Below are positions 25,581-33,669 of a stretch of 52,743 bases of DNA, one piece after another. The notes under the pieces were generated by a model. It was not told the origin of the DNA and searched no databases. It was given only the letters and a program-made list of their open reading frames with translations. Each line of letters opens with the position of its first letter. Positions within the stretch are counted from its first letter, which is position 1. The DNA comes from an uncultured Collinsella sp. (GTDB lineage Bacteria > Actinomycetota > Coriobacteriia > Coriobacteriales > Coriobacteriaceae), in NCBI GenBank assembly GCA_937950325.1, contig CALFDJ010000031.1:1-52743 (forward strand), written 5' to 3'. The position numbers and the translations under genes were made by a program.

Positions 25581-26848
25581 GCGAGCTCCTCTTCAAAGTT
25601 GTCGATCAGGTTGTTGCCCAGGCGGACGACGGCGGCGCGGGTGCGCTCGTCGGTGGCGGAAAGCGCGGCGTCCTCCAGCTTGGCGCGGATGAACAGGTCC
25701 TCGGCGGCATTTTGGTCAAGGCCGCGGCAGGCGAGGTAGAACAGCTGCTCGTCGCGGACGTGACCGATGGTGGCGCCGTGGTTGCCGGCGACGTCGTCCT
25801 CGTCGCAGAGGATGACGGGGACGGTTTTGTTGTCGACGCCCTTGTTGGCGAGCAGCACGGTCTCGCGCTCGGTGCCGGTTGCGCCCTTGCAGCCGTGCAC
25901 GAGGTCGATGGTGCCGCGGTAGACCTTCTTGGACGTGCCGGTCAGCACGCCGTTGGCGTCGATCTCGCACTCGGTCTTACGACCGCGGTGGCGCAGCTCG
26001 TAGTTAAAGTCGTGCACCTGCTCTCGGGCGCCCAGGTAGTCAGTATCGATGGTGACCTTGGCGGTATCGCCCAACAGGTCGCCGGCGAGGCCGGTGGCGC
26101 TGGCACCGGCACCCAGGACGGTGTGCTGCACGTTGACGCGCGCGCCCTCGTCTAGGAATAGACCGGTGTCGTCGAGCGCGATCCAGCTATCGTCGAGCGT
26201 CTGCGTGCAGGTCACGTTGACGGTGGCGTACTCGTGGGCACACACGCGTAGCACGGATCCCACGACGCCCTCGCCGGTAACGGGGGAGTCTAGGGCGATC
26301 TGCAGATCGAGCGTCGACTGGGGACGAGCGACGACGTCGACGGCGGCGATGGCCGCGGCGGCATCGACACCGCTCACGTGCACGGTAACCGTGGCGTGCT
26401 TGTATGTGGGCACATCGATGACGATGTGCTTGGTGGCGTGCTCGGCCAAGTAGGCGTAGGCAGCCTCGCCCATGCCGGTTTCGAAGGCCTCGGCGGGGGA
26501 GAGCTCCTCCTCCAGCTTGATGGCACCGGCCTGGTAGATGGAGGTGGCGGGCACGTCAAGCTCGGTCTCGGGCGTGATGCGGGCGCGGTCGGCGGCATCA
26601 CCGGGGGCGGAGGCGCGGCGCTCGGGGAAGCGCTCGGCCATGGTGTCCATGGCAGCGTCGAACGCGTCGGCCGTGCCGGCAAACTGCTCGTCCAAGCCCT
26701 CGACCTCAACGGCCTCGGTGGGAGCGGCGGCAAGCTCGTCCGAAAGCTCAAGCTTGGTCTGGTTCATCTTGAGCCAACCCCAAGTCGCCGCAGGCATCGC
26801 ATTAACCTGCTCGAGCGTGGTAGCAGCGGTGTTGGTGGTCTGCTTCAT
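25577..26848 (-). CDS. sufD: Fe-S cluster assembly protein SufD
   Basis: A 423-residue paralogue of SufB and component of the SufBC2D scaffold. The start at ATG 26848 shares one base with the sufB TAA (TAATG). The N-terminal part is helical and poorly conserved (residues 1-180). The C-terminal right-handed beta-helix has repeated short strands and ends with the SUF signature DDVAGNHGATIGHVRDEQLFYLACRGLD, where the His would line the cluster-binding interface with SufB. Open reading continues upstream into sufB in this frame, but that is not coding. Confidence 0.9.
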   Translation of the reverse strand: MKQTTNTAATTLEQVNAMPAATWGWLKMNQTKLELSDELAAAPTEAVEVEGLDEQFAGTADAFDAAMDTMAERFPERRASAPGDAADRARITPETELDVPATSIYQAGAIKLEEELSPAEAFETGMGEAAYAYLAEHATKHIVIDVPTYKHATVTVHVSGVDAAAAIAAVDVVARPQSTLDLQIALDSPVTGEGVVGSVLRVCAHEYATVNVTCTQTLDDSWIALDDTGLFLDEGARVNVQHTVLGAGASATGLAGDLLGDTAKVTIDTDYLGAREQVHDFNYELRHRGRKTECEIDANGVLTGTSKKVYRGTIDLVHGCKGATGTERETVLLANKGVDNKTVPVILCDEDDVAGNHGATIGHVRDEQLFYLACRGLDQNAAEDLFIRAKLEDAALSATDERTRAAVVRLGNNLIDNFEEELA

Positions 26849-28260
26849 TATCCGATCGCTCCTTCCATCTCGAGCTTGATCAGGTTGTTCATCTCGACGG
26901 CGTACTCCAGCGGCAGCTCCTTGGAGACCGGGTTGGCAAAGCCGTTGACGATCATAGTACGGGCCTCTTCTTCCGAGATACCGCGGCTCATCAGGTAGAA
27001 CACCTTGTCGTCGCCGATGCGGCCGATGGTGGCCTCGTGGCCGATGTCGACGTTTTTGGCGCGGATGTCCATGGCGGGAATAGTGTCGGAGCGGCTTTGG
27101 TCGTCGAGCATCAGCGACTGGCAGCTCACGGTTGCCTTGGAACCCTCTGCCTTGGGCGTGGCCACGATGGAGCTGCGGAAGGTCTGGATGCCGCCACTCT
27201 TGGAGATGCCCTTGGTTTCGACGGTTGCCGAGGTCTCGGGCGCGTTGAGCACGACCTTGCAGCCGGTGTCGAGGTTCTGCCCGGCGCCGGCAAAGGTGAT
27301 GCCGGTAAAGCTCGAGCGGGCGCGACGGCCGTTGAGCACGCTCATGGGGTAGAGGTAGCCCACGTGGCTGCCGAAGGAGCCGCTGATCCACTCGATGTCG
27401 CCGTCCTCGTCCACGCGCGCACGCTTGGTGTTGAGGTTGTACATGTTCTTGGACCAGTTCTCGATGGTCGAGTAGCGCAGGTGCGCACGCTTGCCCACAA
27501 AGAGCTCGACGGCGCCGGCGTGGAGGTTGGCCACGTTGTACTTGGGCGCAGAGCAACCCTCAATGAAGTGCAGGTCGGCATCGTCCTCGACGATGATGAG
27601 CGTGTGCTCAAACTGGCCGGCGCCCTTGGCGTTAAGGCGGAAGTAGCTCTGCAGCGGGAAGTCCAACTTGGTGCCCTTGGGTACGTAGACAAACGAGCCG
27701 CCCGACCATACGGCTCCGTGCAGGGCCGCAAACTTGTGGTCGGTGGGCGGGATGAGCGTCATAAACTTCTCGTGGATGAGCGGCTCCCACTGCGGGTCGT
27801 GCAGGGCCTCCTCAATGCCGGAGTAGACGATGCCCATCTTGGACGCGGTGTCCTGCATGTTGTGGTAGACGAGCTCGGAGTCGTACTGCGCGCCGACACC
27901 CGCCAGGTAGCTACGCTCGGCCTCGGGGATGCCTAGGCGCTCAAAGGTGTTCTTGATGTCGTCGGGCACCGACTGCCAGTCGTGCTTTTGGTCGGTGTTG
28001 GGCTTGACGTAGGTGACGATGTTGTCCATGTCCAGGCCCTCGATGGAGGGGCCCCACGTCGGATCCGGGAAGCGGTTGAAGATTTCGAGGGACTTTAAGC
28101 GCAGGTCGAGCATCCACTGCGGCTCGTCCTTTTTGGCGCTGATCTCGCGCACGATGTCGGGCGTGATGCCGGCGTCGAGGCGCTCGAATCCCTCCTCGCC
28201 ATAGGTGAAGTCGTAGAGGCTGCGGTCGATGTCCGCGACCTCGGTGCGGTTCTTGGTCAT
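26848..28260 (-). CDS. sufB: Fe-S cluster assembly protein SufB
   Basis: The main scaffold subunit of the SufBC2D complex, on which clusters are built. It has 470 residues with RBS AAAGGGG before the ATG at 28260. Characteristic segments are PQWMLDLRLKSLEIF (about 47), GAVWSGGSFVYVPKG (about 178), EGCSAPKYNVANLHAG (about 237), a Cys in NLDTGCKVVLNAP, and the C-terminal IGHEATIGRIGDDKVFYLMSRG. It lies 12 nt after sufC and is coupled to sufD. Confidence 0.96.
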   Translation of the reverse strand: MTKNRTEVADIDRSLYDFTYGEEGFERLDAGITPDIVREISAKKDEPQWMLDLRLKSLEIFNRFPDPTWGPSIEGLDMDNIVTYVKPNTDQKHDWQSVPDDIKNTFERLGIPEAERSYLAGVGAQYDSELVYHNMQDTASKMGIVYSGIEEALHDPQWEPLIHEKFMTLIPPTDHKFAALHGAVWSGGSFVYVPKGTKLDFPLQSYFRLNAKGAGQFEHTLIIVEDDADLHFIEGCSAPKYNVANLHAGAVELFVGKRAHLRYSTIENWSKNMYNLNTKRARVDEDGDIEWISGSFGSHVGYLYPMSVLNGRRARSSFTGITFAGAGQNLDTGCKVVLNAPETSATVETKGISKSGGIQTFRSSIVATPKAEGSKATVSCQSLMLDDQSRSDTIPAMDIRAKNVDIGHEATIGRIGDDKVFYLMSRGISEEEARTMIVNGFANPVSKELPLEYAVEMNNLIKLEMEGAIG

Positions 28261-28272
28261 TGCGTCGCCCCT

Positions 28273-29073
28273 TTACGCCTGCTGCTCGGCAGCGGCGGCC
28301 TCGGCCTGGGCGCGCTGCTCGGCGGCCTCGCGCTCGAAGGTCTCAAAACCGTTCTTGTCGATCCAGGGGATGAGCGAGGCGTCGTCCTCGCGCACGATGT
28401 GGCCCTTGACCATAACGTGGACGCGGTCGACATCCAGGTGCTCCAAGATGCGCGTGTTGTGTGTGATGATGAGCATGGAGCCGTCGCAGCTCTTGCGGTA
28501 GGCGTCCATGCCGTGGCTGACGGTGGACAGGGCGTCGACGTCTAGGCCCGAGTCGGTCTCGTCGAGGATGGCGAGCTTGGGCTGCAGCAACAGGAGCTGG
28601 AGCATCTCGACCTTCTTCTTCTCGCCGCCCGAGAAGCCCACGCCCAGCTCGCGGTTGAGGTAGGCGGTATCCATGTTGAGCTCTGCCGCGAGCTCCTTGA
28701 CGCGACGGCGGAACTCCTTGCCCTTCATCTCCAGGCCGGGGCGGCCGGCGATGCTGGCGCGCAAAAAGCTCGACAGCGGCACGCCCGGAATCTCGACCGG
28801 GGCCTGGAAGCTCAGGAACAGGCCGGCGCGCGAGCGCTTGTCGGTGGTGAGTTCAGTGATGTCCTGGCCGTCAAAGACGATGCGGCCGTCGTTGACCGTG
28901 TAAACGGGGTCGCCCATGACCAGGTGGCCGAGGGTGGACTTGCCGGCGCCGTTGGGTCCCATCAGAACGTGGGTCTCGCCGGCGGCGACGTTGAGGTTGA
29001 CGTTGTGGAGGATGGTCTTCTCGTCCACGGAGGCGGTCAGACCTTCGATGGAAAGCAGCGGATTTGCGCTCAT
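28273..29073 (-). CDS. sufC: ABC-type ATPase SufC
   Basis: ATPase of the SufBC2D complex. It has 266 residues from the ATG at 29073 (GAGAGGGAC upstream). Walker A is MGPNGAGKSTLGHLVMGDP (about 38), the ABC signature is GFSGGEKKKVEML (about 145), and Walker B is LAILDETDSGLDVDAL (about 166). The H-loop is IITHNTR. It ends with an Ala/Glu/Gln-rich tail. It is the first gene of the operon; its promoter region contains two 31-nt palindromes shared with the divergent iscR-like gene. Confidence 0.96.
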   Translation of the reverse strand: MSANPLLSIEGLTASVDEKTILHNVNLNVAAGETHVLMGPNGAGKSTLGHLVMGDPVYTVNDGRIVFDGQDITELTTDKRSRAGLFLSFQAPVEIPGVPLSSFLRASIAGRPGLEMKGKEFRRRVKELAAELNMDTAYLNRELGVGFSGGEKKKVEMLQLLLLQPKLAILDETDSGLDVDALSTVSHGMDAYRKSCDGSMLIITHNTRILEHLDVDRVHVMVKGHIVREDDASLIPWIDKNGFETFEREAAEQRAQAEAAAAEQQA

Positions 29074-29202
29074 GCTGTCCCTCTCTGTATATGGTGTACT
29101 CATAGGTGTACTAAACCCTAGGAATCTTCTCGGAATAAAGTTACTATGGGTTCGGCGTTAGTCAAGGGAAAACCCGACTAATCCACTCGACTTTTCAAAT
29201 TC

Positions 29203-29233
29203 TGGGACAAAATAACCTGTTGTGTTTGTCCCA
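29203..29233. promoter_or_regulatory. palindromic operator candidate 1 (suf/iscR)
   Basis: TGGGACAA at 29203-29210 and TTGTCCCA at 29226-29233 form a perfect 8-bp inverted repeat with a 15-nt spacer. A second copy of identical geometry begins 44 nt later. The position between suf and its divergent Rrf2 regulator makes it a candidate regulator-binding site. Confidence 0.6.
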
Positions 29234-29246
29234 CTTACTTTAAATT

Positions 29247-29277
29247 TGGGACAAACAAACCTGGTTATGTTGTCCCA
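29247..29277. promoter_or_regulatory. palindromic operator candidate 2 (suf/iscR)
   Basis: TGGGACAA at 29247-29254 and TTGTCCCA at 29270-29277, again N15. The spacers of both copies share AACCTG. This copy ends 20 nt before the iscR-like ATG, so a bound protein would block that gene's own initiation region. Confidence 0.6.
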
Positions 29278-29297
29278 GATGCGATGGGAGGGTAGGT

Positions 29298-29729
29298 ATG
29301 CTCATTTCTTCCAAGGGCCGCTATGCCCTCCGACTGATGATCTATATCGCGGCGCTGGGCGACGCCGAGGGCAAGATTGCCTTGCGCGAGGTTGCCGACC
29401 GCGAGCGCATTTCGCAGAAGTATCTGGAGCAGCTGGTGCGTCCGCTTATGAAGGCGGACCTGCTTAAGAGCGTGCGTGGCAAGGGCGGCGGCTACATGAT
29501 GGCCAAGGACCCGGCCGAGGTGCGTGCCGGCGACATCTTGCGTGCCGTTGAGGGCAGCACGGCTCCGGTGGCGTGCGATGGCATCGACAACAGCTGCGCC
29601 CGCAGTGACTTGTGTTCCACCGTCAAGTTCTGGCGTGGTCTGGATGACGTGATCGAAAAGTACGTCGACGGCGTGACGTTGGCCGACCTGGCCGCCGTCC
29701 CCGAGATCAACTTTGACATTAAGCTGTAG
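29298..29729 (+). CDS. Rrf2/IscR-type Fe-S-sensing transcription regulator
   Basis: A 143-residue winged-helix regulator. GGGAGGG lies 6 nt before the ATG. The N-terminal wHTH begins MLISSKGRYALRLMIYIA, with the recognition helix in ISQKYLEQLVRPLMKADLL and the wing VRGKGGGYMMA. Three cysteines in the C-terminal part, ACDGIDNSCARSDLCST, have a C-x6-C-x5-C spacing like the cluster ligands of IscR and SufR-type Rrf2 proteins. The divergent position to sufCBDSU argues strongly that it regulates that operon according to cluster status. IscR proper uses a different DNA site, so the operator would be lineage-specific. Confidence 0.9.
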   Translation: MLISSKGRYALRLMIYIAALGDAEGKIALREVADRERISQKYLEQLVRPLMKADLLKSVRGKGGGYMMAKDPAEVRAGDILRAVEGSTAPVACDGIDNSCARSDLCSTVKFWRGLDDVIEKYVDGVTLADLAAVPEINFDIKL

Positions 29730-29786
29730 GTTGAGCACAATTCCTTAAGATTTCGCGGAGGGTTGTTGCCGTTTACCGAGGGGTTG

Positions 29787-29815
29787 TTGTGCAACAACGG
29801 ACGAGCTGCAATACT
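29787..29815 (+). promoter_or_regulatory. candidate promoter of the secreted lysozyme-like gene
   Basis: TTGTGC (29787-29792), a 17-nt spacer and AATACT (29810-29815). It partly overlaps a GTTGTTGTGCAACAAC palindrome at 29783-29798. Confidence 0.45.
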
Positions 29816-29867
29816 GATTCTATCTTTGCAAACTGCACTTTAACTACACCAATGCAGGGAGGATCTT

Positions 29868-30752
29868 ATGCAGCCCAAGCATTCTGCGATTGTCGCGGGC
29901 CTGACGCTGGCGCTTTCGTTTGGTGCCGTTTCCGCGCCGGCACCCGCCGCTGCCGAGGAGCCCACGCCGGGCGTTGCCTCGGATGCCACCGATATCGATA
30001 AGGGCCTTTACACCCAACAGTCCTTCTCGGGCGTGTTGAGGTCGGTTCAGGGTGTCTCGTTTGTCAACGTGACTCCCGAGATGAAGTACTTTACCAAGTA
30101 CGAGAGCCATGGTAACTACAACCAGGGATTTTCGTATGGCGACGGTTATAACGCGCTGGGCTATTACCAGTTCGACCGCCGTTGGTCGCTCATTCCGTTT
30201 ATGAAGCAGGTCTACAACTACAGCCCCGAAAAATACAGCATGCTCAAGGATGCGATTGATCGCGGCAGCGAGATTTCCAACGCGAGCAATGCTATGTTCG
30301 AGAACGGCCAGCTCACCGAGTTGGGCCATATCGCGCAGGATGCCTTCCAAGGCGCGTACAACACCGATCCTGCTGAGTTTTCGGCTCTGCAGGATGCGTA
30401 TGCGTACAACTCGTACTATGCGGTGACCGAGGCGTGGCTTAAGAGCGCTCTTGGCATTGACATCTCCGGCCGCGCCGATTGCGTCAAGGGCATGGTGTGG
30501 AGCATTACCAACATGTGCGGCACTGGTGGCTGCAGGGACTTTTTCCGCTGGGCGAATCTTTCCAACGATATGTCCGACCGAGAGTTTGTGACGGCGCTCT
30601 CCAATAGCGTGGTCAACAATGTCGCCACCAAGTTTTCAAGTCAGCCCCAGTATCATGAGGGCTGGAAGAATCGTTATAAGAATGAGCTGAAGGACTGCTT
30701 GGTTTTTATCGCCGAGGATGAGGCTGCCGCTGCGACGCCCGTGCAGCCCTAG
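29868..30752 (+). CDS. secreted lysozyme-like domain protein, 5' part of an amber-interrupted wall protein
   Basis: A 294-residue product with a Sec signal peptide (hydrophobic ALTLALSFGAVSA, cleavage near AAAEE at 28-30). Residues about 60-200 contain KYESHGNYN followed by YGDGYNALGYYQFDRRW, reminiscent of lysozyme-like or transglycosylase-like domains where the Glu would be catalytic; this is inference. Four cysteines lie near 206-228 and 276. The frame ends at TAG (30750-30752) after AAATPVQP, but the same frame stays open to 31646 and encodes a Pro/Ser/Asp linker and a wall-anchor signal. The stop replaces a likely CAG in the repeat VQPQPAPAP. The product as read would be secreted but not anchored. 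GGGAGGAT precedes the ATG. Confidence 0.8.
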   Translation: MQPKHSAIVAGLTLALSFGAVSAPAPAAAEEPTPGVASDATDIDKGLYTQQSFSGVLRSVQGVSFVNVTPEMKYFTKYESHGNYNQGFSYGDGYNALGYYQFDRRWSLIPFMKQVYNYSPEKYSMLKDAIDRGSEISNASNAMFENGQLTELGHIAQDAFQGAYNTDPAEFSALQDAYAYNSYYAVTEAWLKSALGIDISGRADCVKGMVWSITNMCGTGGCRDFFRWANLSNDMSDREFVTALSNSVVNNVATKFSSQPQYHEGWKNRYKNELKDCLVFIAEDEAAAATPVQP

Positions 30753-31646
30753 CCTGCGCCGGCGCCCTCGCCGACACCTGATTCGAATGACGACTCGAGT
30801 GACGATGCCAACGATGACAGGATGGATGCGCCCTCGACCGATGCTGACGGTAATGGCTCTGCTGGTGGCACTACCAACGACGGCTCTACCTCGAACGGCT
30901 CCGATTCGAACGGCTCTGCTGCGGGCGATTCGCCTTCAAGCTCTGCCGGCAATACGGACAGCGACGCTTCTGGTTCGACCGGCGCTGACACCTCTAACTC
31001 ATCTACCGGCTCGAGCGATTCGTCCGTTGACACCGGCTCTAACAACGGCTCCGGCTCTGACACGACCCCTGATTCCGATGCTTCCAAGGATGACTCGAAT
31101 AAGGCGCCGGATGCTCCCGTTGCTTCGCCGGACAAGAAGCCTTCTTTCTCCGAGCAGCTTGGTTCTACGCTGGGTTCTTCGCTGATGGCTGGCGTCAATA
31201 ACGGCTCGACTCAGAACAAGGACAACTCTGATCAGGTTTCCACGGAAAAGATCGAGGCCGCAAAGGGCGACTCCAAGGACAAGGCTTCCGAGAAGACCGA
31301 ATCCGATAAGGGCTCTAGCTCTGAGGGGAAGGACGACAAGTCCGGTCAGAAGAAGGACGAGAGCAAGACCGAGGGCGAAAAGAAACAGTCCGAAGACGAC
31401 GACAAGAGCGGCGCTGACAACCAGGTCCAGGAGCAAAATGACTCCAAAACGGTGACCACCACGACCACGACGACTACAACTACCAAGTCCTCGGGTGGCA
31501 ACATGCCCAAGACGGGCGATCTGATTGTGATGGCGAGCCTTGCCAGTGCAAGCTTGGCCACGCTGGGTGCCACGTCTATTGTGAGTGGCAAGCATAAGCT
31601 CGATCAGCAAAAGAAGGCTGCTGGGCAGAACGACTCCGAGGAGTAG
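30753..31646 (+). pseudogene. severed C-terminal half: Ser/Asp-rich stalk with MPKTG sortase anchor
   Basis: It continues directly in frame after the TAG at 30750. It encodes PAPAPSPTPDSNDDSS, a long Ser/Asp/Gly/Thr stalk, then a Lys/Glu/Asp-rich segment, a poly-Thr run and a sorting signal: NMPKTGD, a hydrophobic helix (LIVMASLASASLATLGA) and a basic tail. The sorting motif deviates from LPXTG at the first residue. Internal ATG at 30822 lacks a good ribosome site and a signal peptide, so independent translation would make no sense for an anchored stalk. It is best seen as the lost half of the 29868 gene, unless the amber codon is read through. Confidence 0.75.
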
Positions 31647-31679
31647 TCCCTTTCGGTTGCCCGACAACTAAAGATTCGC

Positions 31680-31716
31680 AATGGGGGCCGGTGCAGTTGC
31701 ATCGGGCCCCATTTTG
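31680..31716 (+). terminator. terminator of the wall-protein gene
   Basis: AATGGGGGCC / GGGCCCCATT with a 14-nt loop is followed by TTTG. It lies 34 nt after the MPKTG gene stop and serves both halves of the interrupted gene. Confidence 0.75.
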
Positions 31717-31849
31717 TTGCACAACGATTTGTTATGCCCCCTCAAGGCCTTTGTTCCTACCGTTGCCCGATGCCTTTGCACGGATCCAGCGTTGCACTTG
31801 AACTGCTCGCTACAATGGGCTTCGTGCTGCGTTTTAGGGAGAAGTTACG

Positions 31850-33646
31850 GTGTCTGAACAGGAGTATTGCAACAGTGCCGATACTTTTGGCGTACGGCTT
31901 GTCAACCATGTCGATGATGCGGCTTTGCCCATTGGCATGCACGACTATGCGGAGGCTCTTGGTTGCTGCACGCTGGTCGACAAGACCATGTTTATTGCCG
32001 ATGTGTTGGACTGCGACGCGTCTGTTGTGGTGTGCTGTCGACCCGAGGGTTTTGGCAAGAGCATGAACTTGTCGATGCTCAAGGCTTTTCTGGAGTGTCC
32101 CGCGGTCGGCCGCGTTGGTCAGCGTTTGTTTGCCGATGCTCAGATTTGGGATGCGGACGGCGGGCGTTATCGGGACGAGTACGCTTGCTATCCGGTGATA
32201 TCGCTGGATTTTTCTGGCGCTGCGAGGCGTGGCGCCGCTATTGCCGACGTCGTGCGCGATGCTCTTTCGGGCGAGTGCGTCCGCCTGCTGGCGCTTTTGG
32301 AGGCTCCGGATTTAGCTCGAGACAAGGTGCGTCACATCGAACGTGTTGCGCGTGGCGCGGCGAGCGAGGACGAGGTCGCCTCGGTGCTTGGCGTGCTCAT
32401 TGAGCTGCTGGAGATGGCCTGCGATGAGCAGGTTGTATTGCTCGTTGATGGGTACGATGCGGCATGGTTGGGCCGTGCAAGCGCGAGGGGCGCTTCCGGT
32501 GCTGACCCGGCAGGGCTATTCGATCGCGTGCTGTTCGACGCCATTGCCGCTGCGCGCGATTCGTTGCGGCTGACGTGTCTGATGGGGGAGTGTCCCGGCC
32601 CTGCCGAAGCGGCGCTTTCTTCGCGCGGCTGCTCGTATTGTCTGACGACGCCGCTGTCAGCGTGGTGTGACCGATGTTTCGGTTTTTCGGATGCCGAGGT
32701 CGAGGCTCTATTGAATCATGCTGGGCGCGAGGAATACCTGGATGATGCGCGTGAATGGCTCGAGGGGTATCGGTTTGGCAGGGCCTATTGCTCGAGTCCA
32801 GAGCGTGTGATCGGTTTTCTGGACCGAGGCTGCACGGCTCCTGTGCGTGCCGATCTGTATGGATATGCCGATTGCCTGAGTAGGGTAGTTGCCGGGTGGA
32901 ATCTCGACCGCCTTTCGGTCTTGTTTGATTTGCTCGAGGCCCATGGGTGCGCTGAGGTCCCGCTTTGTTTGGGCACTGCAGAGCCAGATGTCTCGCCTGA
33001 CGATGGCATGTGGACAGCGCTGTATCTGTCCGGTTTTCTCACGACGGATATGACTGAGGAACCAGAGCATGGCGATCGCCTCCGTGCTTTGCGATTGCCC
33101 AATAACGAGCTTCGTCAGGCCTTGCGTCTAGTGATTATTGAGTGGTTTGAGTGTGCCGCAGAAGACATTCGAGACGTCGATGCGTTTCGCGACGGGCTGT
33201 GCCATGGGAACGAGGATACCGTGAGGCGGGCGCTAAGCCGCATCTTGGGAGATGCGGGAATCGGTGCGACCGACCCAGATACGCCGCTGCCATATCATCT
33301 GCTCTTGCAGGGGCTCTGCTTTGGCTTGCCGGGCTATGCCAATCCTGCCTCGAGGCGAAAGTGTGGCGCGGATCGCTGGGACATCCAGGTTTTTCCCACG
33401 GGCGCCGTGTTCGACATAGCCGATACGATCGGTATGCTCGATGAACGTCCGCTGATAACGATCAACATGATGTATGACCCCGGTGTGGATGCGCTGGGCC
33501 TGGAATTGCTGGCCGTGCAGGCGCTGCTCGACATAGAGCGCGACGGCATCGACGAAATCCGTGTGCCGCGACCCGGCATTGGCCGCATGCGCTGGGGGTT
33601 TGGGTTTGATGGACGGCATGTGGCTACGGTGTACCAGCGGCTTTAA
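31850..33646 (+). CDS. AAA-ATPase-like / PD-(D/E)XK-type protein (DUF1703 group), degenerate
   Basis: A 598-residue protein starting at GTG 31850 with AGGGAGAAG upstream. The N-terminal layout matches the AAA-ATPase-like plus DUF1703 nuclease family common in gut anaerobes. LVDKTMFIADVL is near 43, and a Walker A-like CRPEGFGKSMNLSML near 62 replaces the usual RPRRFGKT. VVLLVDGYDAAW near 205 is the Walker B-like strand. The C-terminal nuclease region normally holds an E-x-K strand, but the corresponding LITINMMYDPG near 548 lacks it, so catalysis is doubtful. QALLDIERDGIDEIRV matches the conserved helix after it. Function of the family is unsettled, and this copy may be regulatory or decaying. 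Confidence 0.7.
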   Translation: MSEQEYCNSADTFGVRLVNHVDDAALPIGMHDYAEALGCCTLVDKTMFIADVLDCDASVVVCCRPEGFGKSMNLSMLKAFLECPAVGRVGQRLFADAQIWDADGGRYRDEYACYPVISLDFSGAARRGAAIADVVRDALSGECVRLLALLEAPDLARDKVRHIERVARGAASEDEVASVLGVLIELLEMACDEQVVLLVDGYDAAWLGRASARGASGADPAGLFDRVLFDAIAAARDSLRLTCLMGECPGPAEAALSSRGCSYCLTTPLSAWCDRCFGFSDAEVEALLNHAGREEYLDDAREWLEGYRFGRAYCSSPERVIGFLDRGCTAPVRADLYGYADCLSRVVAGWNLDRLSVLFDLLEAHGCAEVPLCLGTAEPDVSPDDGMWTALYLSGFLTTDMTEEPEHGDRLRALRLPNNELRQALRLVIIEWFECAAEDIRDVDAFRDGLCHGNEDTVRRALSRILGDAGIGATDPDTPLPYHLLLQGLCFGLPGYANPASRRKCGADRWDIQVFPTGAVFDIADTIGMLDERPLITINMMYDPGVDALGLELLAVQALLDIERDGIDEIRVPRPGIGRMRWGFGFDGRHVATVYQRL

Positions 33647-33669
33647 GCGCCGAGGTGTTTTCGGCTCCG

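Noticed and set aside
25577..27556. A 659-codon SufD fused to upstream sequence
   Set aside because: The first 236 codons overlap sufB in another frame. The ATG at 26848, overlapping the sufB stop, is the natural start.
30822..31646. Independent gene starting at ATG 30822
   Set aside because: It lacks a ribosome site and a signal peptide yet ends with a wall-anchor signal, and it is in frame with the upstream secreted domain.
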